A stretch of 60,000 bases of DNA, from assembly GCA_030704615.1 (NCBI GenBank), contig CM060734.1, positions 41,744,042 through 41,804,041 on the forward strand, given 5' to 3'. The DNA comes from Takakia lepidozioides (lineage: Eukaryota > Streptophyta > Takakiopsida > Takakiales > Takakiaceae). The notes under the pieces are model-generated. The model did no database searches. It was given only the letters and a program-made list of their open reading frames with translations, and was not told the origin of the DNA. The number at the start of each line of letters is the position of its first letter. Positions within the stretch are counted from its first letter, which is position 1. Below are positions 35,489-46,262 of the stretch, piece after piece. Made by a program: the position numbers and the translations under genes.

Positions 35489-36325
35489 GCAGGGACATTT
35501 TTGGACCAAACTGCAGAGGTGGTGAAGTATAGTGATTTTGTGAACAAGGAACTTATCCTCTTCTCTATGGCTGATTTATCAACATCAATCCCATCCATGG
35601 TAGATGGGCTGAAGCCTGGCCAGCGCAAAATTCGTTTTTGCTGCTTCAAGCGCAACTTTGTGATAAGGTTGTCCTGCACCCATGGTCTTGCCAAGTTACT
35701 GGCATCGTATTGGGGTGAAGGTTTCCCTTTCAGCATATTGTTTGTCATAAAGCTGCAGTATGATTACTTGAGAGCTCTCAGAGTTGCTGAACTGGGTGTG
35801 CCTTTACTTACCCTGGCAGATAAAATAAGGTGTTCATTATGTTTTACTGCACATTTGAAGTATGTGCATAGTTAAAGGATGTGTTTGTTCACAGGTGGCC
35901 CAATTTTCAGGGTCACTGTGTGTGAGAGAGTCTTTAGGACTTAGGTTCTATCAAACCATCCGGGGAGAAGAACACAGGATTGGAGTCCAGAGACGAGAAG
36001 GCAGATTCACACAGAGTGAGTTCCTTAGCAACTCATTCGGGTTTCAGGGAAAAAGAATTATATTTGATGGCTCCAGCAAATACGTACAAATTCTCATTGG
36101 ATTTCGTCGGTTTTTAACAGCGATGACTATTCGTTTAGGTATTCCCGTCAAGCCAGAAGGGGCATAGCTTCAATTATCAAATAAAAAATATTTAGGAAAT
36201 CGGCGGGCATTCTTAAAAGAGACTACCTGGAACCTGACTTCATAAAGATCGTTGTTTCCTCTCCCCAGGGTGGGGCACATCATGGGGAGCAGAGTTTGGC
36301 CAGCGCCATCATTGGTGTTGAAGCC
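35489..36325 (+). pseudogene. DNA topoisomerase II fragment (downstream part)
   Basis: After the acceptor gtgctgcag: AGTFLDQTAEVV, SDFVNKELILFSMADL, SIPSMVDGLKPGQRKI, CFKRNFV (35489-35664). Later exon scraps VAQFSGS (35895-35915, after cacag) and GAHHGEQSLASAIIGV (36268-36325, after ccccag) match the continuing topo IIA sequence (...VAQLSG...AYHHGEQSLASTIIGM). Short intervening pieces and the rest of the gene are missing. Confidence 0.8.
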
Positions 36326-36479
36326 CACATAATGTCTGTGTTCATGACAGACTCTGTGAAACTATTTGTCTCAGGGAATCCCCTACTATCCTGCATGTTG
36401 TGTGGCCCTCATTACCTTTTTATTGCTTCATAATGCTCACCAGGAGGAGAGGTTTTATGTGTTATAAACCATTAAATTA

Positions 36480-36700
36480 TTATTTTTAAAAATAATTATC
36501 CACAACCGGAAATTATCCATACCCTCAGGCTATATTTTGGCATATATAGCCTTATATAGAATGTGGAAAGTTAATTTATCCATACCCGGAGCGCAAATAA
36601 ATTCTTGAGATTTCAATTTATCCATACCCGGAGGGTAAATGATTTGACAAAAATAAATCACTTATACCCTAAGGGTATATTGAAATCAATGTACCCGCCC
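36480..36700. repeat. Degenerate AATTTATCCATACCCGGAG repeats
   Basis: The motif occurs at about 36571 and 36616, with a diverged form near 36497-36527, separated by AT-rich DNA with TATATAG runs. Possibly a small non-autonomous transposon; ends were not resolved. Confidence 0.5.
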
Positions 36701-36929
36701 AACACTGGTATGGTGATGTGTCTATTTGGACGTGACAATATTGTACAATGTTTGTTAGAGTACAATAAAGGCTAGAATAGGTTTGGGCTACATATCTCAT
36801 TTGGGCATCGGATAATTAGTAATTATAGAGCATGTTGAAAAGTGGTTGGACGTGTTGTGTAGCATATATATAAATGACGCTAGCGTAACAAGTATTTAGA
36901 CTCTCACATGATCAAGGGCATCTACCGCA

Positions 36930-38567
36930 CCACAACTTCACCATCTCTCTTGACAAGAAACTGCGCTGCGCTAAAGTATGTTCTTCCTGAAATTCATGAA
37001 CTTTAGCGGGAAGAGGATACTGCACACTGCACACCCACGTGTTCAACCATCTAGAAGCATCCAGAGAAACTAGTAAGGCGGATCCATGTAGCTCCACACT
37101 GCAGTTTCCATTGTCAAAGGCAATATTGTCTACTTGACCTTCAATCAGTTTCTTATTCTTTGACTCTAGATTCCTGTCCAACTTGCACCTCGCTCACTGA
37201 GTCCACAAACTGTCGAGGGCTGGAGACAGGCCCGGTGGAGTCGACGAAAACTAAAATGGAAGTGGAAGTGACTATCCTATCGACAACCTTGGTGGCTCCA
37301 ACGCCTCGTCCTAGCCAAGAGTTCCAGCGGTTGCCACTTACCAGCTTTGATCTCCGCATGCTAAAACTTCCTCCCATGAAACGTCTCTTCCTGTTCGACG
37401 CGAATGGCCAATGAAGACCTCATCGTGGAGCAGGTCAGTGAAACACTAAGGGAGAGTCTCTCAAGAGCGTTGGCAGAGTACTACCCATTTGCTGATCCGT
37501 ACCTTCCGAACCTTTAATTCTGCTGCAAAGAAGGTACTTGGATAGAGAAATGATGTCTTAAAGGTAGACAGCATACAGCACAAAGGAACTCTCCCTCAAA
37601 CGGAATTTGTCATGGAGTACTCATGAAGATGTTCGCACAATATTTCATTTCATCTGCCAGAGCAGAGTAACAAGAGCTTAGTCAAGATTGAGTCTAGAAT
37701 TATTTTTGATAGTTTGAGAGGGGTTTGAGAGCTCCAATTAGCTAAGTACTAAAACATGTTCCGCAGTAAGCGACCTGCACTCTCCAGGACTGCAAACCTG
37801 CAAGAAGAAACGCTTGAGCTAAGCGATGACAAGGCGGAGAGAATCTGTTTGTACGGTTAACTAACTAGTAGTCTCTCATTGCTATTGACTTCGGAAAGGC
37901 TCGTTAACAACGCAGGGGAGACCGCGGTTAATTATGTGCAGGAAGGTTTGTACAGGAGGAAGATGGGGAGGCAGTCATCAACTGTAACAACGAAGGGGTG
38001 GAGTTTATTGAGGCTTCAGCTCCTATGATCTCTGTGCAGGAGCTGAAGAATTACATCATGGCTTCCACCTATCAACACTTTGCTCAATCAATTCCCTTCA
38101 AATTTCAGGACTTCCAGGGATCTTGTAGCGGCCCTCTCTTCGGTGCCCAGGTCAGCTTCCTCTACACGTCATCTCCGCATCACTTCATAGTTTTTATTTT
38201 AGATGTCAAGGTGATGAATGAGTGCAATTAATAGTATGTGTAATTAGCTTAGCAATCTTCAATGCAGATGTGACCCAATTCGAGTTTATGCATGAAATCC
38301 ACTCTCTTTGAAATATGCAGGTCACCCATCTCAAGTGCAGCGGCTATGCAATCGGCTATGCCTACTTCCATGCAATTGCAGATGGAGCAACGGTGTGGAA
38401 ATTTATGAAGTCGTGGGCAGAGGCTGCTCGTGGGGAACCGATCTCCCTTCCTCCCAGTTTGAGCTCACGAGCGAATGTAATCAAATTGGCATCAGAGTCA
38501 GTGATGAGTGCGCATGTCTGGAGGGCCATTACCCGGGCTCGATTGCTTGGAGATATGGAGGAGACTT
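36930..38567 (+). pseudogene. BAHD second copy, promoter to mid-exon 3
   Basis: Colinear with the intact gene from its upstream flank (36940-37130) through exon 1 (start ATG about 37256), exon 2 (about 37945-38150), and exon 3 up to ...HVWRAITRARLLGDMEET. Damage: a frameshift after ...LFLFDA in exon 1, an insertion of about 340 bases in intron 1, extra codons in exon 2, and loss of about 200 bases in exon 3 (SESV joins directly to MSAHVW). HAIAD is still present. Homology ends at about 38567. Confidence 0.85.
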
Positions 38568-38599
38568 GGGGAACACTTCAATTCAACTTACAAGAACAT

Positions 38600-38850
38600 G
38601 ACAATGAATCCACTGTCACGAGACCCTGCCATTGCCATGTCCTCAAGTCATACTTATGAATTAGTAAAATATGCACCTCATAGTGCCGCAGCCAGGTCTT
38701 GCGAGCTTCCGCTTTCTTTTTGCTGAAGGCCATCGCAATTGCATCACCATCCACTTGACTCTCCCATTGGAAATCCTTTGTGTCTTGCCAATTCACGGAA
38801 GCATTCTTTGTCCTCTGTTGCAGTACTGGTACCCAGACCCTGTCACCGAG
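38600..38850 (-). pseudogene. DNA topoisomerase II fragment (upstream part)
   Basis: The minus frame reads GLGTSTATEDKECF, DFQWESQVDGDAIAMAFSKK and EARKTWLRHYE, followed by a gtgcatat donor. This is the topo IIA stretch immediately N-terminal to the exon found on the plus strand at 35489, so two adjacent exons now lie 3 kb apart on opposite strands. Nothing recognisable as topo II was found above 38850. Confidence 0.75.
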
Positions 38851-38989
38851 ACAGCTTTCAGATACCTTTCACTTTGAATGGAACAAACCACCCAAAAGCT
38901 GCTCTGCACAGCATGGAAGGTATTCTTCACCCAGCAGTCTCATCAGCTTCAGTATGCCATGACATTTTGTTCCACGACTGAGGAAAAAC

Positions 38990-39900
38990 ACTTGGAGAAA
39001 CTCTAATCAGTATTTGTCCTGCAACACCTTTTCGCTGCTTACCGTGAAGAAGCATTGATGCCCCAGGAAAACTGCTTCAGCTGTACGATGAATACACCTC
39101 CTCAGATGGAATAGTGACAGCAGATTTGGTGGACCTCCTACAGCTTGTGCAACGAGGAATTCATTGATATAACATGTTTGAAATGTAACAGCTACAGTTT
39201 AGGGCCATATCAACATACCTTTATAATACTTTATGGTCCACCCTTCTGTTTGACCTGCAAGCTGCAACTCTTTCCAGGAGTCGTATTGAGGCATGGTACA
39301 GAAAGATAGCACTCCCTTGCTTTTGTGAGTTGCCTGCACCCATCAACAAGTTCAAATCAGCTTCACCAAACAACAAGCAAAGAAAAACTGCCCGGAACTT
39401 CAAAACTCCGGAACTTAATCTGGTGGGAAGAACCACGTACCTTTCGAAGTGAAAAAATATCTCATAATAGCTGGCCGAGCCAAAAGCCCAGGCCCTTTTG
39501 GGGCCTAGTTATTGGGCAGATTGATGCTTGTATTAAGGGGTTTCTAGAGGATATCTGAAAAGCTCGGATCAACTTTCTGTTCCAAGGTAAGTCACTACCG
39601 GCGTCAGCCCCTGACATAGGTAGTTTCTGTCCCTTTGTGTTCCGCTCAAACTGAACGCGGACTCAATGGCCACAAGTCTACGGCAAACAATGTCTTATGA
39701 GTACATTCTCGCTCTCTTACATGGCTATAAGACTATGGCCAGCAAAGTCTAAGGACCATTCTGCCTTTCTCAAAGCCCCAACCAACAAATCAGATTGTGA
39801 TTATGAGACAAGTCCACAATGAGATTGAGACTTCACTAAAATCAATCCCCTTTGACCTTCCTGCTTTCTCCTCCCTCTGTGTATTGATGACAGAGTGTTT
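38990..39900. other. Intergenic with LINE-tail scraps
   Basis: 39660-39705 holds the recurrent tail (GGCCACAAGTCTACGGCAAA, CAATGTCTTATGAGTACAT). 39060-39165 contains a short coding-like stretch (LLQLYDEYTSSDGIVTADLV) that I cannot place. No gene is supported. Confidence 0.4.
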
Positions 39901-39959
39901 CAACCTAAAATCCTACCACATATCCTCTCCATATGAATGTAGTCTGAAGGAAGTGACCT

Positions 39960-40110
39960 CACTTTCACAACAGATGCCCCACTGGCATATTTCTTGCCCA
40001 ACTTCTTGGAAGCATCACTCCTGCAGAACAAATTGGCAACTATCATGATGGTCACGCACTTGCGCTTGTCGCGCACTATCTTCTCAACCACCACCTCTGG
40101 TTTTTCCTGC
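39960..40110 (-). pseudogene. DENR/SUI1-domain fragment
   Basis: After a possible acceptor (gtgtgcag) the minus frame reads EKPEVVVEKIVRDKRKCVTI and then DASKKLGKKYASGASVVK before gtgagg. These match the SUI1/eIF1-like domain of density-regulated protein (DENR), which acts with MCT-1 in translation re-initiation and ribosome recycling. The segment normally between the two blocks (...VKGLELFGVKLS...) is replaced by unrelated residues, and no other exon is evident, so this is a gene scrap. Confidence 0.7.
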
Positions 40111-40584
40111 ACACTCTCTATAACTAAAAGAAGATGAAAAACAGAACTGTAGATATTGATAGAGGCAGTACCAGTTCGTACATTCTGGAAAGTAGTTGAA
40201 TACGATCCATCCACAGCAAGCTGAGATAAGGGATGCCCTATCCACTCTTGTTATCCATTGTCAACTTTTCAAGAATAGCATCAGCATTTAGGGCACAAAG
40301 CAACTTATGTAAGTACTTTATGGAAGCAGATACCATACCAATCTTTGGGCACCGTGCCAATGTTTGCTGGACACAGATTTGGCTAAATACAAGTTCGCAA
40401 ATATTTAGTGGAGGGTGCAGAATATACTCACCAAACATGTCAAGGCCTTTGACGTGATTTTATATAAAGGGCCCAGTACTAAGCCAACCTACAGTCTATG
40501 AGTCTAGAAAGTTACCTTCTTCTTCACCTTGCCCCCTAGCAGCCTGTAGAGAAACAAGAAACAATAAAAAGGGCAGAGAGGATG

Positions 40585-41170
40585 TACTCATGAGATGTTT
40601 GTTGTAGCCATATCCAGGCCATAGACCCTGTGCCCAGTTTGGGTGGAACAAGAGCGAACAGACACTACCTTTCACTCCAGTGGTAGGACTTAACATTTAT
40701 ATAAACAATTAGGTCAGGCTGTCCAGATCCAGATCTAGAAAACCCTTCACACAAGCATTAATCTGATGTGTGTGAGCTGCCCAGCAAGTAAACCCCAACA
40801 TGGCCAGGGCTTCAGGCTCAGCCTCGAGATTTTGAAAGTGGGTGAATAGAGGTGCAGGGACTATGCTCTTGATGGTCCTGAAGAGGGTTACTCTCTGATG
40901 AGAATACCCCGGACAACGTATCAGAAAATGAAGAGCCTTCAGGCCGCCTGCACATTGCTCATTGACAATCTCCCTTTCCACTCTGCATAAGCTAGACTCC
41001 CTGCCCTGATTTTAAATTTCAGTCTAGTGCTGAGGGCAGGTAGGCCCTTCAGCTCATCCTTAAGCTGATGCACGAAGAATGTCCAAACAAAACAAAGTTA
41101 CGCATGTCACAAACTGGAAACAAGTTCAGGGAAGTTTTATGCTTAACTTTGTGCATCACCATCTACTTCA
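40585..41170 (-). mobile_element. LINE 3'-end fragment B
   Basis: The minus frame 40981-40709 (CAGGLKALHFLIRCPGYSHQ, then LEAEPEALAMLGFTC) corresponds to the zinc-finger-like tail of LINE polyproteins. The DNA on both sides is colinear with fragments at 25330-25500 and 58790-59200. The recurrent tail (CATGAGATGTTTGTTGTAGC, CCCAGTTTGGGTGGAACAAG) lies at its left end. Confidence 0.65.
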
Positions 41171-41513
41171 CCCTCCCATATGTTATTGGCAGATATTCTC
41201 AGCCTGCATAACTCCTGACCCTCATAACTCTCAGGTGCTCACTTCCCCACTATGATAGATAAGCCTGCTAAGCCCTTAAACATAATGCAGGTTCTCAGCC
41301 GTCTTAGAACCTTCCTTCATCAATCACCGATTCCTCATGAAGCTGTCAGCGGCCCTTCCTTGGGCTGTGGCAGCTCTCTTTCGAACCAAGTCCAATGAGC
41401 ACGACGACAGACGAAAAGGCCAGCCTCTATCTATCCTCTATGCAGACTATGGATGGATGATATTTCTATCATCCGTTTGGACTGGTATAAACAACACATG
41501 AAGCCCAACCTTG

Positions 41514-41522
41514 AAACCCTAA
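41514..41522 (+). promoter_or_regulatory. Telo-box in RPN10 upstream region
   Basis: AAACCCTAA, 112 bases before the RPN10 ATG. In plants this element is common just upstream of highly expressed housekeeping genes, so it may lie in the core promoter or 5' UTR. Confidence 0.45.
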
Positions 41523-41633
41523 TCGCAGTGAGCTTCACAATTTGAGAGAGAACCAGGTAGAGATCGAAGAGTGGTGTGGTAATTGTGAGAGCGACTACCT
41601 TCGCAAGTTCGTGTGCTTCATCAAACTCTCAAG

Positions 41634-44600
41634 ATGGTGTTGGAGGTAATCATCTAGGGCTTAGGTTGGTTCAGCACTCCCCATGGATTGTCATGCCATG
41701 GCCCTCTGTTATGTGGTGCGTAACGACTGTGGGCCTCATGAAAGAGGAAAGAAATGAAATGAAATGGTACTCTATAACATCCGAGACTAAGCTTGTGTCA
41801 TGGATGTGGGCGCAGGCGACAGTTATCTGCATTGATAACTCTGAGTGGATGCGCAATGGGGACTATCCTCCTACCCGCTTCCAAGCGCAAGCTGATGCTG
41901 TTAACCTAATCTGCGGGGCAAAAACGCAGGTATGTCCATAGCTAAGGAATATTTGGAGGAGAGCAAGGTTTCAAAGTTATATAAGTAAGAAAGGTCATCA
42001 GGAATGCATAACGGTAGTTTGATAGTGCAGGCTTTTGTTATGATACAACGGAGAATTGTGATCTGCAACCTAGTCTCTTGAGTGTAAGTAAGGAGTGAAA
42101 TTTTGTGCTTTGGTGGATGGCCGACAGTCAAATCCGGAGAACACTGTGGGTGTGCTTACTATGGCGGGGAAGGGCCCACGTGTGCTAGTCACCCCCACGA
42201 ATGACCTAGGGAAGATCCTTCAAGCATTACATGGTAATTTTCGAACAATCTTGAAAGTTTTCTAGGAGCTTGCGTTTGTGCATTATGATTTATGTCAATT
42301 GAACACTATTCTTCTGGAGCCAGGCTATGGTTGTAGAGCACTGGCGCTGTCATGAAGTCTCTATGCAAAGGAGGCCAGATTCCTTCATTGTAACTGTCGT
42401 TGAAATGATATATGATTGCATAATATAGTGACATTGTTGGGACTGTCACAGGTTTAGAAGTTGGTGGTGAGATGAACTTGACCTCAGGGGTACAAGTGGC
42501 CCAGCTAGCTTTGAAGCATCGGCAAAATAAGCACCAACGTCAACGTATTGTGCTCTTTGCTGGCAGGTATTTTGGACTACTCTGCGGCAGTTCATACTAG
42601 TGTATGTAGAGTTATTTCCTTCCCTTATTAATTTCAGTGAGTTTATAATTTTACTGAGAAAAAAATATGGTATGTGCAGCCCAGTTGCAGCAGACAAGGT
42701 GCTGTTGGAAGGGATTGGGAAGAAGCTGAAGAAGAATAATGTGGCACTTGACATTGTGAGCTTTGGGGAGGAGGACGATGACAAAGGAGAGAAGCTTGAT
42801 GCTCTGTTGGGTGCTGTCAACAGCAATGAAAATAGCCATATTGTGCATATTCCAGGGGGACAAACTGTTCTGTCTGATGTGTTGATCAGGTCAGTCAAGG
42901 CACGTTCGAGATGACCAGTTGATAAGTCTGAGGTTTGATATGTCAGCAGTGGGAGGCTGTGACTGTGCTTCCTTGTTTGATGGTTGTCTCTGTTGTCTGT
43001 TGCTAACAGGATTTTTGTATTCTAACAATCATAAAGTCTCCTTAGCATGTGCATCTAGAGCTTGGATGGAAAGCCTAATGTTGCTCTTCCCATTAGATAA
43101 TGTGGCTAGTGTTGCCTAACAGACTTTATTTTGCTGAGAAAAGCAAATCCTTGTCTGCCCTGTATATTGCCTATACTGTAATCTGATGCAGAAATATTCT
43201 AAGGTCTTGTAAACTTCACTGCATACTGCAGTTCCTCCATTTTCACAGGGGATGGAGAAGGCGGCAGTGGATTTGCTGCAGCTGCGGCAGCTGGGGCAGC
43301 TGCAGCCGCCGCCGCAGCTGCCGGGGGTGGGGGTGCTTTTGAGTTTGGGGTGGACCCAAACTTGGACCCTGAGCTGGCTCTGGCACTGAGGGTCTCAATG
43401 GAGGAGGAGCGGGCACGGCAGGAAGCAGCTTCCAAGAGGGCTGCAGACGAGGCTTCGACCAAAGATGGGCAGGAGCTTGGAGAGACCTCAGGGGCTGCTT
43501 CCACGGACGTGGCCATGTCCGATGCAATTTCTGGGGAGGGCAAGGGCCCTGAGCTCATGGTGAGTATCACGGCACCTATGTTTTGAAATGAATTGTAGAG
43601 TCTTGTTAGTACATGGTCTGAATAATGGCACGGCCAATTCAAATGAAAGTTGCAAGAGAGGTTTCTCTTTTGTATCTTTTTGTCCATCCTAAATCTCCAT
43701 CCCACCAAAACAAAAGCAAGTAAGGTGGGATGTGAACCTGCAAACCAGCAACAAATCAACTTCCAAAATGCCTGCCAATCAAACCACTGCGTCTTCTCAT
43801 TTTTCTTCACTCATTGCAGGACGTTGAGACAGCATTGTTGGAGCAGGCATTGGCCATGTCAATGGCACAGGCTGCAGCAGCAGCTGCTGCTACAGGGCAC
43901 GTTGCAGGAGACACCCCCATGGCAGAGTCTGGTGGGGATGACCAAGACCTTGCTTTCGGTATGCATGCTACCAACTATGTTCAACTCTCTGTGGTATCCA
44001 GTTAGCCAGAAGTACCACCTATAACTTTGTCGATCATGAAGTTGTCGATAAGCTTTCATTGAGTCTAGTACAGTCCTGGTATTGAAAATTCCGAGGTTTC
44101 ATGGTATGTTCATGCCTTAGGCAGGAGATTGATAAGCCCTCTCTGTTGGTCCCTGTGGGTTTCAAAGGCCGTCCTCAGATATGTGCTAATGATAAACAAT
44201 GGGAGCAACAAGGAAAACTATGAAAACGAGTTCCCGTTTTGTAATCAGAGGGTATGGTGGGTGAGAGGACTCAATCCGATGTTCTCAATTGTGGAATTGA
44301 AGTCATGAATGAAGCAACTTGTACTCCAGTGCGTGGACTTAGTGGTTCTAATGAGCTTCATGATGGGTAGCAGCCCTACAGATGTCAATGAACGATGCGG
44401 CGGCGGCGGCAGCAGCATCGGGTAGCAATACCGACATGAACAAAGTGCTCGACCAAAGCTTTGTGACCTCAGTCCTTTCTCGGGTATGTCTGCCCTCTTG
44501 TGTGAACCTATCATTGATGGATCCACATCCAGAGGAGAGTCTGTGCATCAATTTCACATTATGGAAACAATTTAGTGATCTGGTCCTAATTGGACAAAAG

Positions 44601-45470
44601 AATGTTGGCAACGTGGGAAAGTTATTGGCATCACTGATAAATGGTAGCGTACTAACCATTTCTTTAGAAGGAGACTGGAATTCTCTCTACATAGCTAGCC
44701 AAACTTAAGTTACTACACCTGACTGACTTGCTAAGACAATCGCTTGATATCAAGGTCCACTGATTTGCCTGTTTAAAAGCAGTGATAATATTATTATAGT
44801 ATGTGGCTCCACAGCAATTGTAGTAACATGCTTTGTGGTTGTGGCACAAGCAGCTTCCTGGTGTGGACCCCAATGATCCGTCAGTCCGGGATGTGCTGGC
44901 TTCATTGCAAGCAGAGGAAGAGGTAAGCCTTGGCTCAAGAAGACACTAATCCAACATGAACTGAAGAGTGAGCTGTCTGAGTTTGGGGGGGGTAATAGGC
45001 TGGGTTTCCCTTTTTTCAGGTACTACTTGAGAGGAGTTTTGAAGTGCTTTTATGACCCTAGAGATAGTCTCCTCAATTCGAAAGCTGTCTCAGAATCATA
45101 TGCATGTGCTAAAGGAGGAGGTAACAAATGCAGCACTGCACGTACAAGGGATCAATTTTGATAGAAGGGGTGAAGAACTGATGATATTGTTAGCCTCCGA
45201 TGGTGAGAACCCTATTGTGGAGAGAAGGATGGTGGGGGAGTTTGGGTGCATGATGACCTACTGAAAGAAACCTGGAGTGCAAGGTTGGGTGTTGAGTGGA
45301 CCTACAACATGGAATAGGTGTTGTCGGCAGATGTTACATAGTGATTTGAAATGGCTCTATTACCCTGGTGATATCTTCAGAAGTATTAAGAAAAATTCGG
45401 CTGTGGTTTTCTTTGGTGTGTTCAGGAACAAGGGAAGGGGGATTCCAAGACTCAGGACAAGGAGGGCTAG
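41634..45470 (+). CDS. RPN10: 26S proteasome regulatory subunit RPN10
   Basis: Ten exons join in frame: 41634-41645, 41816-41929, 42128-42233, 42452-42566, 42680-42889, 43232-43559, 43820-43958, 44371-44483, 44854-44922, 45426-45470, giving 416 aa (plant orthologues are somewhat shorter). RPN10 is the ubiquitin receptor at the base-lid interface of the 19S particle. Seen: a VWA domain, residues about 4-185 ([20 protein letters not shown]); poly-Ala 201-216 and Gly; three ubiquitin-interacting motifs around 231-246 ([12 protein letters not shown]), 298-312 ([11 protein letters not shown]) and 337-349 (DQDLAFAALQMSM); [11 protein letters not shown]; and a Lys/Asp tail. The first coding exon is only four codons (MVLE). 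Exon 6 begins at TTCCTCC, 17 bases upstream of a decoy AG that would shift the frame. Confidence 0.95.
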
Positions 45471-46262
45471 AAGTTATTAGCATTTTAGAATGAGTTTCCA
45501 ATGAGCTGAAGGAATGGCATAGAATGCAGCCAAATGTCCAAGCGCTGCTCACTTGCATTGGCACATGTAGTTACATCATAAATGACCCAGGCAAAAATTG
45601 GATGAGTTTTATGACCGTTTCTTTTGGAATATTTAGGAGCATGCTGCTCATAGTTTACAAGTCGGAACTGCAGCTTATTGAATGTCATTTGATGTTAATA
45701 GCACCCACTGAATGAGGTCTACTTTGGACCTCCTCTAAGAAATTTGATGGGATCTTTGGGCATTGTGCCAATGCCTGTGTTTCAACTTTCAATCAACTGC
45801 CTTCAAAAGACTGGGTTATGGGAACACCGCACTCAGCATACATCCAGTTCTTTTCTCTGAGAGGGTGGCATATTGTGAAAAGACAGCCCAGGACCTGCTC
45901 TTAATGCAAAGGCTGTGGTGGTGTGCACAGTGTGGCATTCATATGCTCATGCTGCTGTAGTGTACTTGTTGTGGAGGACTTTATGGCAGTCATGGCTGTA
46001 GTGACCCAACTGAGGTACGAAACATTGTCTGTACATACCACCGACTAACAGCCGCTGACTCACATGCAGATTGTGAAGTTGGAGAAGAAAGGGAGGGTAA
46101 CAAGAGCAACAGTGAAGCATGCTTCAATAGAAAGTAACAATGTCTTCACACTCTTTGACCAGCCTTCATCAATTTGTCTTGGCCACAAGGCTATGGCAAT
46201 CTAAATCTTTATTCCCTCTCCCCTCAAGATTGTTTGTAAGGATATCTCTCCCTCTCCCCCTT
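45471..46262. other. Intergenic between convergent RPN10 and subtilase
   Basis: Both genes end toward this 0.8-kb stretch, so it holds two 3' UTRs. A scrap of the recurrent LINE tail (GGCCACAAGGCTATGGCAAT) sits at about 46180-46200. Confidence 0.5.

Noticed and set aside
37256-38659. Second BAHD copy as a functional gene
   Set aside because: A frameshift in exon 1, an internal deletion in exon 3 and loss of its C-terminal half to an inversion breakpoint.
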